Part shown: piece after piece, positions 5,799-6,751 of the stretch
Layout: every line of letters starts with the position of its first letter
Position numbering within the stretch: the first letter of the stretch is position 1
NCBI GenBank assembly: GCA_904501945.1
Contig: CAJGCU010000105.1
Coordinates: 1 to 6,751, forward strand
DNA length: 6,751 nt
From: an uncultured Bacteroidaceae bacterium
GTDB lineage: Bacteria > Bacteroidota > Bacteroidia > Bacteroidales > Bacteroidaceae
Direction of reading: 5' to 3'
Translations under genes and position numbers: made by a program
Notes under the pieces: model-generated
The model's input: the letters and a program-made list of their open reading frames with translations, nothing else
The model's database searches: none
Told to the model about the DNA's origin: nothing

Positions 5799-5871
5799 CA
5801 TCATTTATCAAACGTTTACTTCAACTTGATTTCTCTGTATTTCTCCATCATTTATCAAATGTTTACTTCAA
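5799..5871. repeat. 26-bp direct repeat pair
   Basis: The stretch beginning CATCATTTATCAAA at 5799-5824 recurs at 5846-5871 with one difference (ACGTT against ATGTT at the centre), a period of 47 bp. GTATTTCTC precedes both copies (5780-5788 and 5837-5845), directly in the second and 10 nt earlier in the first. The sequence is unrelated to the hexamer array. Only two copies are present, so it is not a CRISPR array. Confidence 0.85.
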
Positions 5872-5882
5872 ATTAATTACGA

Positions 5883-5939
5883 TGCACCCTTCATCATAAT
5901 TACATTGGCTGGGCAAGGTAATTTTAGATGAAGGGTGCA
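5883..5939. repeat. 57-nt inverted repeat with perfect 13-bp arms
   Basis: TGCACCCTTCATC (5883-5895) is the exact reverse complement of GATGAAGGGTGCA (5927-5939). Inside, AATTAC (5898-5903) pairs with GTAATT (5918-5923), and TTG (5905-5907) can pair with CAA (5914-5916), so most of the element folds on itself. There is no T-run next to it on either strand (the plus-strand run is 13 nt away at 5953), so it is a poor standard terminator. It may be a REP/MITE-like element, a terminator hairpin for the leftward gene, or a structured RNA. Confidence 0.8.
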
Positions 5940-6022
5940 GCATGTCATAAGTGATTTTTTTACAAGGAACAAGAATGCTTCAGAACCCTGAATGGTTAGC
6001 CGCAGGGGCGCAATCTTTTTCC

Positions 6023-6643
6023 CTATCGAGTCACTTTCTCGAAATCTGATGCAGGATGCTTGCAGAGAGGGCAGGTGAAGCCGTCGGGCAGATTTTCGCC
6101 TTCGTATTCATAGCCGCAGATGGTGCAGCGCCAGATGGTCTTTCCTCCAGGTGTTTGGCTTACGGGCTTTGCCTGTGGCTTGATGTGTGCCTGATAGTAG
6201 TTATAGGTAGCAGAAGGCACGTCTGAAAGTGTCTCCATCTCTGTGATGAGCCCGATGAAGAGCAGATGTGTGCCAAGGTCGACGGTCTGCTCCACGCTGG
6301 CCGAGATGAAAGCGTTGGTGCCTCGCGTGATGGCGAAGGTTCCGTTGGACACTCTACGGCAGTCTGCAAAGTCTGCAAACTTGTCAACTGTGCGGCCGCT
6401 CTGGAAGCCAAAATGCTTGAAGAGGTCGAAATCGGCTTTCTCGCTGAGAATGGAAACTGTGAATAGCCCTGAACGCTGAATGAGCTCAGTCGTCAGGTTG
6501 TCCTTGTTGAGTGCCACAGAAATACGGTTTGGCACGGCTGTCACTTGTGCGACCGTGTTGCTGATGCAGCCATTGTCGCGATTGCCATCTTGTGTGGTGA
6601 TGACGAAGAGTCCGTACTGGATGTTGAAAAGAGGATTGCTCAT
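6023..6643 (-). CDS. Flavin reductase-like protein fused to a short rubredoxin (Hrb-like)
   Basis: This 206-residue protein has two parts. Residues about 1-155 look like the FMN-binding split-barrel flavin reductase family: NPLFNIQYGLFVITT at the start, NGCISNTVAQVTAVPNRISVAL at 24-45, and GLFTVSILSE at 59-68. After a proline/glutamine linker, residues 169-206 form a rubredoxin with iron ligands C173 and C176 (CTICGY) and C191 and C194 (CPLCK), ending PASDFE. The loop between the cysteine pairs is short, as in rubrerythrin-type rubredoxins, and lacks the long aspartate/glycine insertion of stand-alone rubredoxins. Moorella Hrb, a similar fusion, passes electrons from NADH to a flavodiiron protein that reduces NO or O2. 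A comparable cytosolic role in nitrosative or oxidative defence is inferred. The partner is not in this window. The gene converges on serS and is probably transcribed alone. Confidence 0.9.
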   Translation of the reverse strand: MSNPLFNIQYGLFVITTQDGNRDNGCISNTVAQVTAVPNRISVALNKDNLTTELIQRSGLFTVSILSEKADFDLFKHFGFQSGRTVDKFADFADCRRVSNGTFAITRGTNAFISASVEQTVDLGTHLLFIGLITEMETLSDVPSATYNYYQAHIKPQAKPVSQTPGGKTIWRCTICGYEYEGENLPDGFTCPLCKHPASDFEKVTR

Positions 6644-6693
6644 AAGCGGTTTAATTCTAAGTTCATGTTATTGTGTCCATGCATATCTCGCCA

Positions 6694-6725
6694 CAAAGAT
6701 AGCCATGAATTTGCAAATAAAAACA
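6694..6725 (-). promoter_or_regulatory. Promoter of the flavin reductase-rubredoxin gene
   Basis: TATCTTTG on the minus strand (6701-6694) matches the TAnnTTTG -7 element. The -33 region around 6720-6725 is T-rich (TGTTTTT) but not an exact TTTG. Transcription would start near 6687, leaving a leader of about 44 nt before the ATG at 6643. Confidence 0.6.
6709..6718. promoter_or_regulatory. 10-bp palindrome in the promoter spacer
   Basis: ATTTGCAAAT is a perfect palindrome lying between the -7 box and the -33 region of the rubredoxin-fusion promoter. A dimeric repressor bound there would block RNA polymerase, so it is a candidate operator. A ten-base A/T-rich palindrome can also arise by chance. 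Confidence 0.35.
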
Positions 6726-6751
6726 TTTTTGACGAAGAATGCGCTATTCTA

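Larger units (their letters stand above)
5512..6022. other. Repeat-rich convergent intergenic region
   Basis: These 511 bases between convergent serS and the flavin reductase-rubredoxin gene hold no credible gene. In order they contain the tail of the heptamer array, the serS terminator, a hexamer array, a T-run at 5735-5742, a 26-bp direct repeat pair and a long inverted repeat. From 5940 to 6022 I see only a small hairpin (TTCAG 5979-5983 with CTGAA 5988-5992) and no clear terminator for the leftward gene. Confidence 0.8.

Noticed and set aside
5582..5871. CRISPR array
   Set aside because: Repeat units are hexamers or only two copies of a 26-mer; there are no regular unique spacers and no cas genes.

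Overview
The window reads as a chromosomal housekeeping segment from an anaerobic gut- or oral-type member of the Bacteroidales, probably Prevotella- or Bacteroides-like. Three things point there. Promoters fit the Bacteroidetes primary-sigma pattern (TAnnTTTG at -7, T-rich or TTTG at about -33), and Shine-Dalgarno sequences are nearly absent. A bacterial serine palmitoyltransferase is present, a hallmark of sphingolipid-making Bacteroidetes. A PEP/pyruvate enzyme and a flavin reductase-rubredoxin fusion fit anaerobic metabolism. Genus is inference; nothing here fixes it.

Layout. Positions 1-1178 (minus) hold the N-terminal 392 residues of pyruvate, phosphate dikinase (ppdK), cut by the window edge. 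Positions 1384-2451 (minus) encode a DAGK/sphingosine-kinase family lipid kinase. It ends in a terminator whose T-run doubles as the -33 box of the ppdK promoter. A 426-bp divergent intergenic region (2452-2877) carries a clear promoter for the rightward gene, a weaker one for the kinase, and two leader hairpins. Positions 2878-4065 (plus) encode serine palmitoyltransferase (spt). Positions 4195-5511 (plus) encode seryl-tRNA synthetase (serS), preceded by a leader with two hairpins and a six-codon mini-ORF; a strong intrinsic terminator follows at 5533-5579. The 511-bp gap 5512-6022 has no credible gene but is dense in repeats: a heptamer array over the serS stop codon, a GATAAC-punctuated hexamer array, a 26-bp direct repeat pair, and a 57-nt inverted repeat with perfect 13-bp arms. 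Positions 6023-6643 (minus) encode a flavin reductase-like domain fused to a short rubredoxin, with its own promoter and a 10-bp palindrome in the promoter spacer.

How the genes relate. spt makes the first committed sphingolipid intermediate from L-serine and acyl-CoA. The kinase transcribed away from it belongs to the superfamily that contains sphingosine kinases, so it is a reasonable candidate for a sphingoid-base or other lipid kinase in the same pathway (inference). spt and serS both consume L-serine and may be co-transcribed, since no promoter motif is visible between them. ppdK and the rubredoxin fusion look like independent units of central and redox metabolism.

No phage, transposase, CRISPR array, tRNA or rRNA was recognised. 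The least explained parts are the structured leaders and the repeat-rich gap, not the coding genes.
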